In this document: positions 18,620 through 29,539 of the stretch, one piece after another
Position numbering within the stretch: the first letter of the stretch is position 1
Layout: each line of letters starts with the position of its first letter
NCBI RefSeq assembly: GCF_026262505.1
Contig: NC_067205.1
Location: forward strand, 20,147,645-20,211,644
Length of the DNA stretch: 64,000 bases
Source of the DNA: Trichomonas vaginalis G3
Taxonomy: Eukaryota > Parabasalia > Trichomonadida > Trichomonadidae
Direction: 5' to 3'
The notes under the pieces: generated by a model
The model's input: only the letters and a program-made list of their open reading frames with translations
Told to the model about the DNA's origin: nothing
Databases searched by the model: none
Translations under genes and position numbers: made by a program

Positions 18620-18635
18620 ATGAACCATTTATTTT

Positions 18636-19509
18636 TCAAGCTTGACTTTTTACAATTTGAACTTTGTTTGCGTAGATATGAATTCTGAAAGAAGTATGAG
18701 GGTCTTGTATGACTTTGTACTTCTCCCATAGTTCATGTCTGTCAAACTTACCTGCCATGGACTCTTTCATAAGTTCCATGCAATCGTCTTCGGACAATCT
18801 GGGGAAAAGTATTATGTCAGTAAGTATTCTCTTTACATCCTTACTTAAACTCTTTGCTGTCTGTACACATATTACGACTGAAATGTTAAAGTGCCTAAGT
18901 TTCTTAAGAATTCGACACATATCTTGTTCTCTGTTCTTTAACAAAGGATGAGAGGCGAAATCATCTAAGATAAGAAGACACCTATGAGGGTATGTCTTCC
19001 AATCGTAAGATTGCAATTTCTTCGAAATGTATTCTATCTCTTTCTGTTTGTTTCTGAAGTGTTTCTTCTCTAATATTCTCTGCATTTCCTCATTTGGGTC
19101 TTTAAACTTAGAATTTATATACTCATTTATAGCATTATACTTCAAAACTCTTCTTTGGTACTTCTTTATCCAATCTAACAACTCAGTATCCTTTATACAT
19201 ACTAACTTAGACTTCTTTATAATATCTTTGAACGAATTGACGGTTTGGTCAAATTGACCCGAAGTACTACAAATAACAACTAACTCATAGAATGGGTTCT
19301 TCTCATCTAGTTCTTGTTGTTGTGCAGCCATTTTAAGATAAGTGAAAGTCTTACCCGACCCAGGTGGTGCAATTAGACCTGTTATACCATTCTGAGCAAA
19401 TAAGAACTTGTCATGTATAGGCTTTATCTAGCATTTTCTAACTTCACCTTGTTCTTATTTAAAACATTCTCAAATTTCTTGTCAATGTCAGCAAACTTTT
19501 TTTTAACAT
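18636..19509 (-). pseudogene. FtsK/HerA-like packaging ATPase (Maverick-L)
   Basis: Same gene as 45009-45882. Walker A near the start (GLIAPPGSGKTFTYL-type), Walker B in RCLLILDDFASHPLL, then the sensor-like strand NISVVICVQTAKSL and the conserved tail SFRIHIYANKVQIVKSQ. It would translocate element DNA into capsids. It is divergent from the Lys/Glu-rich gene at 19545 with a 35-bp gap. Broken. Confidence 0.8.
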
Positions 19510-19544
19510 ATTTTTAGAAAAATTAAAATTTTTATCTTTAGAAA

Positions 19545-19995
19545 ATGTCTAGCGATTTCGCTATCTATATTCGAGACAAACTTTTTGACAGCAAAACATC
19601 TGTCGACCATAAAATCTTACATAGTGTAAACAAGAAAGGGGAATTTGTTCTAAAGTTCTGTTTCTGGGAATATGACAAGAACCATAAACATTAAGCAGAG
19701 AAGTCTTAAATTTGTCAATGACAGACTTGTTGACAGAGATGACACCGATTGGAAAGATGAAGTCCAACAAAAGTTCTTAGAATGCAAAGAAGACACATGC
19801 GCTGTTCTTGAAGATGAAATAGAAAACAGAATAGATGAGCTATTAAAGGACAAAGAACTTTTACATAAATATAGTTGCGCCAAATTTGACATAACTCCAC
19901 CAGAAAAGAAGAAGAGAGAAAAGAAAGAAAAGAAAGTAGAAGAAGAGAAGAAAAGAACCTGAACCAGTTCCAGAGAAAAAAAATTTGACATGTAA
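19545..19995 (+). pseudogene. Lys/Glu-rich Maverick protein
   Basis: Starts with the MSSDFAIYIRDKLFDSKTSV frame seen whole at 44526-44972 in Maverick-R. Globular N-terminal part, then an acidic helical region (ECKEDTCAVLEDEIENRI) and a highly charged Lys/Glu tail (PPEKKKREKKEKKVEEEKK). Function unknown. Broken in this copy. Confidence 0.65.
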
Positions 19996-20011
19996 AAATA
20001 AAATTTTATTT

Positions 20012-20427
20012 TTAGAACATTTCTGGGTCAATGTCAATGTTCTCTTCCTCTTTAGGAGTAAACACTGGCTTAGACTCTAAAATCTTTTTTACCCAATTTA
20101 CCTTGAACTTCTACAACTTTAGACTCATAATATTCATAGTCGTCTGTCTCTTTGGTTCATAAGGTATAACAAGTTTGTATGCTTTGCCTTCTTAAGGTTT
20201 GAGACCTTCTGTCAAAACTTTCTTTGACTGTTAACAAACCTTCTATGTCTAAGTCTTCAAATTTCGCACCATTTTAGTCACAATAGCAAACTTAACTGGT
20301 TCGATGTTCCAAACTTTGCTGAATGAAGACTTTTCAAAATGGTAGAAGTAAACATTCAAATATGTGAATGGGGTCTAGTTCTTCTTAAGTCCTGACATGT
20401 ACTTGTTACTGAGATGAATTTTGCCAT
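20012..20427 (-). pseudogene. Small Maverick protein next to the helicase
   Basis: Relative of 44091-44509. About 137 residues, with an N-terminal MSGLKEELDPFTYLNVYFYH segment, a beta-rich middle (FAIVTKNGAKFEDLDIEGLL) and an acidic tail ending DIDPEMF. Size, beta-rich look, acidic C-terminus and position directly after the helicase are reminiscent of single-strand DNA-binding proteins, but I see no firm OB-fold signature. Broken. Confidence 0.5.
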
Positions 20428-20462
20428 CTTTTCTATCGGATAAAAAAATATTTTTTTTAAAT

Positions 20463-21689
20463 TTACTCAGAAAATTTTTCTTTGTATATACACCATTCTG
20501 AACATCTAAAAGACTTTTGACATTTGCCAAGAATGTACGTTTAGAAGCTGCTATATAACCATATTCTTGACAATATTGTTTATATTCATCATATAAAGAC
20601 CTTTCATCTAATGACACAAAGTCGCTTTCTTCTATGAACAGTTCATATACACTCTTGTTTGCTTCTAACAATGTTTGTCTCTCTTCGGTATGTGGAATTT
20701 TTGGATTGAACTTAGAAATATCTAATGTCATGAAATATGAGAACAAGTGGTTGTAAAAGTCAGATGTCAAAGTTTCTGCTAAGTCGTCAAAATATTCTGT
20801 ATCTTGCATATGAGAATCTGACGTTCTGACAACTACATATCTTCTGTCAGAACTTTCTAACTTCATCGGAACAGCAGTTTGAAACCATAATGAAGTTTGC
20901 AACATTTTCACAAACTCTTTGGTCTTTATACTTTCTTTCAACAACTCCAACTTTGTCTGTTATAAGACTCTTCAAAGCATCTGAGTTCAAAACTTTTGTT
21001 GTATCTATACTTTGAAGTTCATTGCAAACTATAAGTTTCATATTCTCTATTGAGGAGTTAAACTTGCCACAGATGTTTTCTAAGTTTGTCATATTAGGGT
21101 TCGAATAACCTTCTAACAGTTTGCATAAGATATCTGTAAAGAAAGTATTCTTACCAGTTCCTTGTTTTCCAATTATAATGAGAGCAGTTTCATTTTTAGC
21201 ACTTGGATGTTGTAAGATGTTTGCAAACCAACATAAGATATACTCATAAACCTTTTCGTTTCCATTGCATATAATTTCTTTGACATGGTCTAACCAAGCT
21301 TCTATAATATTTTCTTTCCATTCTACTTGTTCGTATTTATATCCAGTGAAGATAGAATAGAAGTTTGGAGAAGGTGTATAGAACTTTATACCACGAACTG
21401 AAAAATCTTCTAACTTTGACAATAAGATATCCCAAGCATCTAACATCTTCATTCCAACTTGTACAACTTTTATTTTCTTAAGTTTCTGTCTACATTCTTG
21501 TTCAGACACTATTGTTGCTCTTGGTTTGTTTAAAGACAACATCCATTCTTTCATGACATAACATTCTGGGCAGAGTCAACATAAATGACTAAACGTTTCA
21601 AATTCTCGACTGCTTTGTTATAGTCTAAATGGACACATATTTCTGAATGCTTGGAAGTCATAAAAATCTGAAACATCTATTCTGTACAT
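20463..21689 (-). pseudogene. Superfamily 3 helicase (Maverick-L)
   Basis: Same gene as 42956-44053. Walker A GKQGTGKNTFF, Walker B LIVCNELQ and SF3 motif C FxMVSN, followed by a C-terminal region with an RR pair (SSDRRYVVVR). SF3 helicases unwind the template during replication of DNA viruses and Polinton-like elements. A short open stretch precedes it in both copies. Broken in this copy. Confidence 0.8.
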
Positions 21690-21717
21690 TTTTATAAGAA
21701 TAAAAAATATTATTTTT

Positions 21718-22506
21718 TTATTCTTGACTTTGGTTCCATTTGTTGCATTTGTTGTTCTTGAGCTATTTGTTGTTGAAGTTGTTCTTGTAATACAATACTT
21801 TCACCAGTTGCATCTCCAATTCGAAACTTTCTGCCGTCATTGACAAATACATAGGACATAAAAGTTTTACAGGAACAAAGTTTGCGTCAACTAATGTCAA
21901 CGTTATACTTGCCAAAGTGTTTGAGTTCACTAAGGTTGAAAATTCTGCATTCGAATGAACAATAGGCAAACCAGCAGAGAAAGTATTGTTTATACGCATA
22001 AGTATCTTTTGGTCATAATAGTTTCTGTCGACATTCGAATAACACTTTGAACCTAAGTTTGAAACAATATATAAGATGGTGTGCTTAATGTCAATGGAAT
22101 AGACATTCCTTGTATGATACCTTTCCTGTTATAGGAAACTGTTGGTAGTAAAAAACCAGAAATAAGTTTTGTATTATAGCTCATATCGTTTATAGTAAAC
22201 TCAGTCGGACATCCAAACATAATGAAACCTGCTCTAGTTGCAGCACATGTACACCCGTACTTAAAGTATTAAATAAGTCAACAAAACCTGTTGGTGGCAT
22301 ATCTGAGTACGTATCTTCAAAGGAGTATTTTTTACCATTCACAACAATAAAGTCTTCTGGTGTAAAAGAGCAAAACAGGCTTTAGTCGTCATTGTGTTAA
22401 GGTTAGTTTACAATATCGTCCTTGAGGACTTTGTAAGTTTGTTGTTATAGAATTATATGACTCAGGTTTTAGTCGTAATAGTATAAACCATTATGTCTTC
22501 TGCCAT
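21718..22506 (-). pseudogene. Minor capsid (penton) candidate (Maverick-L)
   Basis: Relative of the whole 262-aa gene at 42001-42789: a beta-rich body (TKACFALLTPEDFVVVNGKK, AGFIMFGCPTEFTINDMSYN) and a Gln-rich tail. Assignment as the single-jelly-roll penton protein rests on size, beta-rich character and its place between capsid and helicase genes, not on a diagnostic motif. Broken. Confidence 0.5.
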
Positions 22507-22510
22507 TTAC

Positions 22511-23090
22511 TTAGCAAATAAATTTTAATGAAATGTTGTGGTCGTCAAATATTTTTATAACGTCTGGGAAACTATATTTTAAGTTCAACGTTTCACCTCC
22601 TTTCATAACGTATATCTTGTCAATGACATTATATGAAACACCCACAGCAACCAATGTCGGGTTCTATTTCTTTGATGTTTATATCGTCTGCCTCTGTCAA
22701 AAGTTTCAATAGTTCTTTCAAAACTTCATGAGGTGCAATGACATATGAGTTCACTTTTACAGGGTTGTGTTCGACCAAGTTTAACATTATACCTAAAGCT
22801 TGACAAATCTTCTCCTGAGTTTGAAGTTTGTCTTTCAGTTGTGGTAGTCGTTTCGAATATCTGCAACAGAACTTAAGTCTCTGTTAACTTCAGGATATGT
22901 TGGTTCTTTTACAGGAACAATTGTTATACCATCTTCGTCTTCGTATGGTTTCCCCACTTCAAACATCTCTGTCTTTGACATTGACAATAACACTTTGACT
23001 GTTTGTTTGAGTTGGTGAATTTAACTTCACATCTGCCACCGCCATTAAACCTTTTGAAACACTTACGCTTCTATTTTTCGGAAATGACAT
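22511..23090 (-). pseudogene. Hypothetical Maverick protein downstream of the capsid gene
   Basis: Relative of 41172-41753: start MSFPKNRSVSVSKGLMAVAD, an acidic beta-rich stretch, a helical middle (RDLSSVADIRNDYQQLKDKL) and a Cys-Cys pair near the end (DVSCCGVSYN). No family recognised. Divergent from 23109, with an 18-bp gap. Broken. Confidence 0.55.
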
Positions 23091-23108
23091 TTTACTTAGA
23101 ATAAAAAG

Positions 23109-23526
23109 ATGGACGTATTCGGATATCTTATTGAATTGAAGCAGAACAAGTTTATACTCACAAACAATACAAATACATTGACAGAATAGTTCTTTACACA
23201 AACAATGGAAAATGTTATAGAATAGCAATATTTGCTGAACCAAAATATTTTCATAAAGCAAAGAAAGTTGGTATAACTGAAATGGTGAAAGTTCTGAAGC
23301 AGACAAAAATATAACTTCAAAACTGACCGATATTACTAAAGGAAAGTTTATAATACAATATTATGTCAAAACTGGCGTACTGTCAATATTTGACGGAGAG
23401 AAGTCAGTTCAAGAACAACTTACTGACCTGCTGCCAAAATCTGCTCGATGGAAGCTGTCGTTATGCCAATCTGAGGAGCCCCAGCAGGTTTCATCGAACG
23501 AATCTTCAAAAGAGCATCTTCCGTGA
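23109..23526 (+). pseudogene. Hypothetical Maverick protein antisense to the end of the capsid gene
   Basis: Relative of 40734-41153 (MDVFEYLFELKQNKVYTHKQ). Its last hundred bases overlap the 3' end of the capsid gene on the other strand, the same arrangement as in Maverick-R. No family recognised. Broken. Confidence 0.5.
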
Positions 23527-25025
23527 AAAGTGCTATTGGTTTTGTAAACTTCTTTGCTTTCAATTCATCTGGACCGTCTCTGTCACCAGTATATTGTATT
23601 GAACTGTACCAACAGTTTGAAATACCACCCATAAAGTCTTCTGAGTCAGCAAATGGAATGCCAAGCCAAAAGTTTGAACGGTCTCCTTGTATATTGAGTT
23701 TTTTGACCTCCTGTATGAGTCCATACTTTCACATATGGCATAATAGAACTTTGCATTTCAGGGTTAATGGTTGTTGTGAAGTTGTTGTTAAAGTTCATAG
23801 CATCTAATGTCAAGTTGTATGACCTCATATCCTCAACTGTAGAATATTCTTCTCTTGGATAATATTTGCCATCTATGTTTATATGATATTTAATACCGGG
23901 GTTGTAGAAACAAGAATAGTCATTTATAGTTCGTCTGAACAGTACAAACATAGTATCTGCATGTTTATTGCAGTTTAAAGCAATATCTGTTCTTGCACCT
24001 TCGGCTCCTGGATTTTGGTTTCCAACTTCACCTGCAAAGTCTTTGACAGATATTTGGTGTATAGGGAACATAAGTGGAACTGCAATATATTTGGCAGCTA
24101 AAGCATTTGAAATATCTGGGTCCAACATATAGACTGCAAGTCTGCTTTCTATTCTCTTGCATTCAAATTTTTCGCATGTGAACTTAACTGGGTCCCAAGC
24201 ATCTCCAGCAGCATTGAAATAATAGTTTACTTCAGTGTTGAGGTTTGAGAAACCAAAGTTTAAGTCAACTTTGTCTTTGCAAAATTCGGCGAATGACGTT
24301 TTATTTGTTCCCTTTACGTCTGTAAGAGTGAATGGGTCTTGTGTTGGTGCAATGACTAAGTTATTTTTGCTTGGAGTAAGTTCGATAGAAATTTTTCCTG
24401 CCCGGTTTGGCAAGTATCTTAAAAACCTGAAGATGAGGAAAGATGACAAAGGAACTCTAAGTTTCAGTTTTACTTTGGTTACTGCTGCTGCAGTTTGTCC
24501 AGAAAGGTCAACATAAACTCCTGGAACGTTAGGGTCAAGTCTTCTTATTTTCTCAATAGTTGCATACTGGTCTGTTTGTTCTCTAGCTTGTGGTTGTACT
24601 GAGTTTCTCAAAGCGAACCATTCATAGTTTGCCCATGTTACTGTTTGAACTAAGTCAGAGTTAGAATATATCTTATATCCCATGAAAACTTCTGGAGCAT
24701 ATTGGTATCCGACATAGAAAATTCCATTGCAACCTTTCTTGTCAGACAACTTGGAAGAAGGTTTTATTTCAATGTCTTGTTCCACGTATAAGAATGAGTT
24801 GTCAATAGAAATAATGTGAAACCTGTCGCAAGCAATATCTACTGTTGTTGAAGAACCTTCTCCAAACTCACCTACGTTTCCATAAGAAACAGCAGTTGTA
24901 TATTCGTAAGTTCCAGGAACTATTTCTGACCTTCTAATGGCATTGTCGCATTCGTTATACCATTCGGAAACATTTCCGTTCATGGCATCCAAAACTGTTG
25001 GCGTTATATTCTGAGCGGCGTACAT
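23420..25025 (-). pseudogene. Major capsid protein (Maverick-L)
   Basis: Nearly identical to the whole 535-aa gene at 39233-40840. Starts MYAAQNITPTVLDAMNGNVS and ends QIGITTASIEQILAAGQ. Size, beta-rich content and the closing jelly-roll-like segment (DFMGGISTVGTVQIQY-type) fit the double-jelly-roll capsid protein of Polintons. By eye roughly 2% of residues differ from Maverick-R. Broken. Confidence 0.75.
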
Positions 25026-25057
25026 TTCATATGGGTAAAAATATAGAATAGTTGGAT

Positions 25058-28000
25058 TTATATGTCATAATAGAACCCACTCGGACCAAGCTTTACTTTC
25101 TTCCTGACTGAGTTTTTTAACTGAATCTTTAACTCTTCTTTTTCCTTCATTGCCACTACTTTCACTAGATGAAGTTACTCTTCACTACTTTCACTTTGTT
25201 CTACTCTTCTCTTCTCTTGGTGTCGCTTTTGGTAACTTGCCCTCTGCTTCAAGTTGTTGCATCTTTGCCTCATGTTCACCTAGTATGTTGTAAATTCCCA
25301 TGTCCTTTTTGCCTTTGGGCTCTGGTCGCCCATCTCAGGTAACCTATATCCTAGAAAGATTTTGTCATAGTTTGTATTTGAGTCTTCGCTTATTGTTTGC
25401 ATGACTCTTTCCTGAGTTTCCGGTTCAAGCTCTTCAAACAGAGCTGTCCATATGGAATAAGCTCGTTTCCAAATATATGTTTTTGTAGCCATTCTGGTTT
25501 TCTTTCCATGTACCAATAATATCTTTTGTGAATGGGAAAGCTTTTACCATGTTTCAGTCTTGCGTCATTTATTTCTGTAGTTGGTTTTATTTTGTCAAGG
25601 AACATGTTTTTCAATACTAACATTTCATTTGGTACTGTCCATTTGAGTTTTCTTAAATATTCATCCATTCTCGGTTCATTGTCTGCAAAGTAAGTTTTTA
25701 TGACATTTTGCAAACTTTCGTTTGCAAGGTCATGTACAATAGGTTCTCTTCCTTCTCTCTCCTAACTTTCTTTCTAAACTCTTCACCAAATATACCATCT
25801 CTATGGTTCTGTGTAGTTCTTTGAGATAAATGTTCTAGAACGTCAGGTGTTATATTTCCATCAGCCATGTTCATTTCATACTGGTCCAAAATATCTGCAT
25901 GTTTCATATCTTTCAATGGCATTAAAGCCGCGCTGAAAATACCAGCTATATCTGGTTTACCATTCACTTCCATTGCGTCTACAACTTCTTGGAAGTGAGG
26001 TTGTAAGTTTATGAACCACCTATCCGGATTAGCTTTATGACCCCATCTCATTGTAGTTCCATAGTCTGCAGAAACAAAAGTAGGTTTGTTTCCATATTGG
26101 TTAGGTTCTGAATGAACTTTAAACAATGTTTCATTTCTATATGTTTTGTTGAAATTTAACCTTTTATTTTCACCGAGTTCAGCCAAAGATTGAACGTTAT
26201 ATGGTCGTAAGTAAAAAGGATTATTGTATTTGCGTACATTATCTTTCAGTACTTCCATTCTATGCTGAATATTTTCATCTGATGTTGGAGTCTTTTGTAT
26301 GTCGGTGAACATTTTTCGATATTCTTCTACTATGTCAGCCGAATTTTTCTTAGATCTTGGAAAGATTCCATATTCTCCGCATACACTTGTTGAGGTCAAG
26401 ATTTTTCGGCTGTTCCAAATCTTCATCTAGTTCTGTGAAGTTAGTTTCCAAAGGAGGGACTTGTTCGTTTCCTTCAGGCTCTTCTAGCTGTTGTTGCTGA
26501 ACTATTTCTTCCATGTCTGGTTGTATCTGAACTTCTTCCTGTTGAGTTTCTTGTACCTCATCTGCTGGCATTTCATATATTCCGAGACCGTTTTTAACAA
26601 GTTCCCTATCTAAGTCATCCGGACTCATAAACCTTTCTTCTTTCGTTCCGTCTCTATTTTTTACGCGTTTCATGAAGAGAGTTGAATTATCATTTAGCTC
26701 TGACACCAAATATCTCGGAGTAAATTCATTCATGTCATTTGGATGATATGCTATTAAATCATATCCCTTAGCGAGCTTGTATTTTCCAGGTTTGAAATTA
26801 TATCCCATTTGGTGCTGAGCCATAAAGCTAAATAGGTTCGGGTCAGTATTTCCTTCCTTGAACTTTCTAATAGCTTCTTTATATCTGTCACTAAAGTCAA
26901 GAGTATCTGGGTAACCATAATCTTCCTTTAGCATTTTTAAGAATTCTTGGTTTCCTTTTTCTCTACTTCTTTTATGTCCTTGCTCTGTTTGTGGTTGTTG
27001 TTGTGCAGGGTTTTGAACTGTTGGTTGCTGTGCTGGTTGTGGAGGTGGTTGTTGTGCTGGTTTTGGTTGTTGTGCTGGATTTTGAACTGTTGGTTGTTGT
27101 GCTGGATTTTGAACTGTTGGTTGCTGTGCTGGATTTTGAACTGTTGGTTTTGGTTGTTGTTGTGGTGCTGGATTTTGAACTGTTGGTTGTTGTGTTGGTT
27201 TTGGTGCATGCCTGTGTCTGTGTCCATGTGACGATGTAAATGTGTTAGGTAGTCCTGGTGCAGGTGCTTCTCTTGGAGGGTTTGGTGGTATATAAGTTCC
27301 ACCAGCTGGCACATATGTTCCATCTGCAGCATAATGTCCTACCTGACTTTTCGTTTTTAAGAAAGCATTTACTAGGTCTGTTTTGGTCTGTTGTAACTCT
27401 TTTTCTTGACTTTCCACAACAGTTGCTCTAACGGCGTCATAGGCACTTTGAACTGCCTGTCTCGTTGCTGCATCTGTTATTTTCGTCATATTTTGTGCTA
27501 CTTCTCTTAACTCTTTGTCGAAACCTTCAGACTTCAGTTTCTTTCCAGATGAGAAGTCGTTCACTAGTTTCACCTTACTATGAAGAGCTTCGAAGGCATT
27601 CTTAAAGTCAGCATTCATTAAAGCTTCATTTGAACTGTCTTCATCCGCTTGTATTTTTGTCCTTATTGACCCTATAAGTTGGGCTGCTTTAGCGTTGGCT
27701 TGGACATCTAACCAGTCATTATTAGCTTTTATATATTCTGCGCTTTTCATTGCCTTTTGCATGGCTGCGTCGTTATTTTTACTTTCTTGTGCTAAGTTTT
27801 CATACTGTACGGTTTGGTTTTGCAACTGTAAAAGTTTTTCTGCCTTTACATTTGCTTCAACTTCTTTTTTATACTCATCGCTATCCATATATGTCTTCAG
27901 GGCTTTTTGTTTTATCTCTTCATCTTTCAGTACTTTATATTGAGTAGTATGGTTTTTCAAATTTATAACATCTTGTTCCATTTTTGCTACTTCTGCTGCT

Positions 28001-28463
28001 TTTTCTGACACTTTTTTCGCATATTCCTCTGTACTTAGTTCTTTCAGTTGTTCTCTTTCTTCTTTTTCTCTACGTTTAACTCATTGAGTTTCTTTGTGTG
28101 TCTGTCATATTCTAGTTTCTTTTCGTTTTCACTTATTTGTTTCTGTATGTCTATGTTTGACTTTTTGACATCTGTTATTTGATTTTTGAGTGAACTCAAA
28201 TTCATTTGACTTTGAGGGTTATAAGCTGTTCCGTCTGCAGCTCCACCATAGCCTGCCATTTTCGCTAAAAGTGCCGCTCTTAAACCTCCACTCTGTGCAC
28301 CAATAACTCGGTTTAAAAGCATAGGGTTGCTTGACATTTGTTGCAACATAGTGGGGTCATTCATCATTTGTTGTTGCAACTGTTGTTGTGGTGTCAGTTT
28401 TACTATTGGATGTTTCAATGCTCCCTTCCTCTTACGTATATTCTTACGTAGCTTACGTGGCAT
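25058..28463 (-). pseudogene. Large coiled-coil, Pro/Gln-repeat structural protein (Maverick-L)
   Basis: Relative of the whole 1132-aa gene at 35802-39200. Basic start (MPRKLRKNIRKRKGALK), Gln/Met-rich stretch, long coiled coil, a Pro/Gln repeat block (units of PAQQPTVQN), then a globular C-terminal half. The repeat count differs from Maverick-R. Broken, with several breaks. Confidence 0.75.
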
Positions 28464-28590
28464 TTTAAGTGAAGTAAAAAACGGTTTTTGACAGATGTTT
28501 ATATGACACTATTTGTTCAGCACAAAAAACTACTCGGTCAAAGTGTTGTCAGTTTTGTAAAATAACCGTCTTATCTCATTCTATAATGGG

Positions 28591-28917
28591 AAAAAGGCTT
28601 CTCAAAGTATACTTCCTTGGAACGCCTGTAACTTTTCCTGTAGCGACGATAGACCCTTACTTGTCCGGACAAAGTTATACTATTTTGAGTGCTCTACAAA
28701 AAAGTCACCGGCTGGCTCGTCCTCAGAAATTTTTTATGGGCTAGAGGGCGCAACGCGCCTGGAAGCCCTCCGAATAAAAACTTCATTTATACTAAACATC
28801 TTCGGGGCTAGAGGGCGCAACGCGCCTGGAAGCCCTCCGAATAAAAACTTCATTTATACTAAACATCTTCGGGGCTAGAGGGCGCAACGCGCCTGGAAGC
28901 CCCACTACCTTTTTTTT
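28591..28917. repeat. Terminal repeat of Maverick-L with an internal 67-bp triplication
   Basis: Matches the right terminal repeat of Maverick-R (60234-60521) in the same orientation: GGCTTCTCAAAGTATACTT, GACCCTTACTTGTCCGGACA and the GGGGCTAGAGGGC ... GGAAGCCC hairpin motif, ending in CCCACTACC and a T run. Here the motif is triplicated with a 67-bp period starting at 28738, 28805 and 28872, the last cut short. The T run is only 8 bases, against 33 and 24 in Maverick-R. Confidence 0.9.
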
Positions 28918-28963
28918 GTTTATATGCTATTATTCATAGTATGAATAATTAATCAATGCAATC

Positions 28964-29527
28964 TCAATTTAATAGCATCAATAAATCAGATCCAAGGAAT
29001 TTTGTGAATTCATCAAGATTTATTTCTTCTAACTTTTGGGACTGAATTTTTTGAACTTTCAATCTGGCATATTCATATACTTTGCAGAGCACACGCCCAA
29101 TTTTCTTCTCTTGCTCTTTATCATTGAAAAAGCAATAATCTGCCGAAATAATTTCTAAAATATAACACCAGGACCATGCCAACTTCGAATCAAAATCATC
29201 GACTATGTAAACGTGTTTGTCACTTTGATAAGTGAGCACCTTCAAATGCTTGCAAATGATCAAGACTAATGCCTGTTTGAATGGCTTAATAAGTTCTGAT
29301 TTCTTTGTGTAAGGGGTCTTGTCATAAAGCAACTGTTTATACTTATTTACAAGAGCTTCTCTGATGCAATATCTATATTCATCCTTTGAAATAAGATATT
29401 TATCATAGAATTGCTTTGCTATTGCGCATGGATCTTTGGAGCATATTAGAAAATGTGCTGCTACATCAACGGAAATCATAATTAACAGGTGATTTTCATC
29501 CTGCGTAATACTTTGATCAATGTTCAT
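28964..29527 (-). CDS. Host hypothetical protein, 187 aa
   Basis: An uninterrupted frame starting MNIDQSITQDENHLLIMISV with many aromatic and Cys residues and helical character throughout (IAKQFYDKYLISKDEYRYC, IGRVLCKVYEYARLKVQKIQ). No signal peptide or clear membrane segment. I do not recognise the family. The ATG is directly preceded by the motif TCATTTCTAATA, matching the trichomonad initiator element, which strongly supports a transcribed host gene. It lies only 46 bp beyond the end of Maverick-L, so the element inserted just downstream of it. Confidence 0.65.
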   Translation of the reverse strand: MNIDQSITQDENHLLIMISVDVAAHFLICSKDPCAIAKQFYDKYLISKDEYRYCIREALVNKYKQLLYDKTPYTKKSELIKPFKQALVLIICKHLKVLTYQSDKHVYIVDDFDSKLAWSWCYILEIISADYCFFNDKEQEKKIGRVLCKVYEYARLKVQKIQSQKLEEINLDEFTKFLGSDLLMLLN

Positions 29528-29539
29528 TATTAGAAATGA
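29528..29539 (-). promoter_or_regulatory. Trichomonad initiator (Inr)
   Basis: On the minus strand the bases read TCATTTCTAATA and abut the ATG at 29527. The known Trichomonas vaginalis Inr is TCA(+1)YTWYTCATTA, with transcription starting at the A, so the 5' untranslated region would be about 10 bases, normal for this organism. Confidence 0.75.

Larger units (their letters stand above)
9572..28917. mobile_element. Maverick-L: broken Maverick/Polinton
   Basis: About 19.3 kb. Order from the left: integrase remnant, small structural genes, polymerase B, HNH remnant, structural family protein, variable cassette (Pro-rich, KilA-N), packaging ATPase, SF3 helicase, minor capsid candidate, major capsid, large coiled-coil protein, terminal repeat. 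Only the right terminal repeat (28591-28917) is present; the left end is cut inside the integrase gene where the MULE-side sequence begins. The integrase-distal gene set seen in Maverick-R (fibre, methyltransferase) is missing. Shared genes are roughly 2% different from Maverick-R in protein by eye, so the copy is young, yet it carries many breaks. A mariner fragment is inserted at 17428-17697. Confidence 0.9.

Noticed and set aside
26937-27332. His/Asn/Gln-rich alternative frames across the Pro/Gln block (also 37006-37311)
   Set aside because: Shadow frames of the repeat block of the large structural gene.
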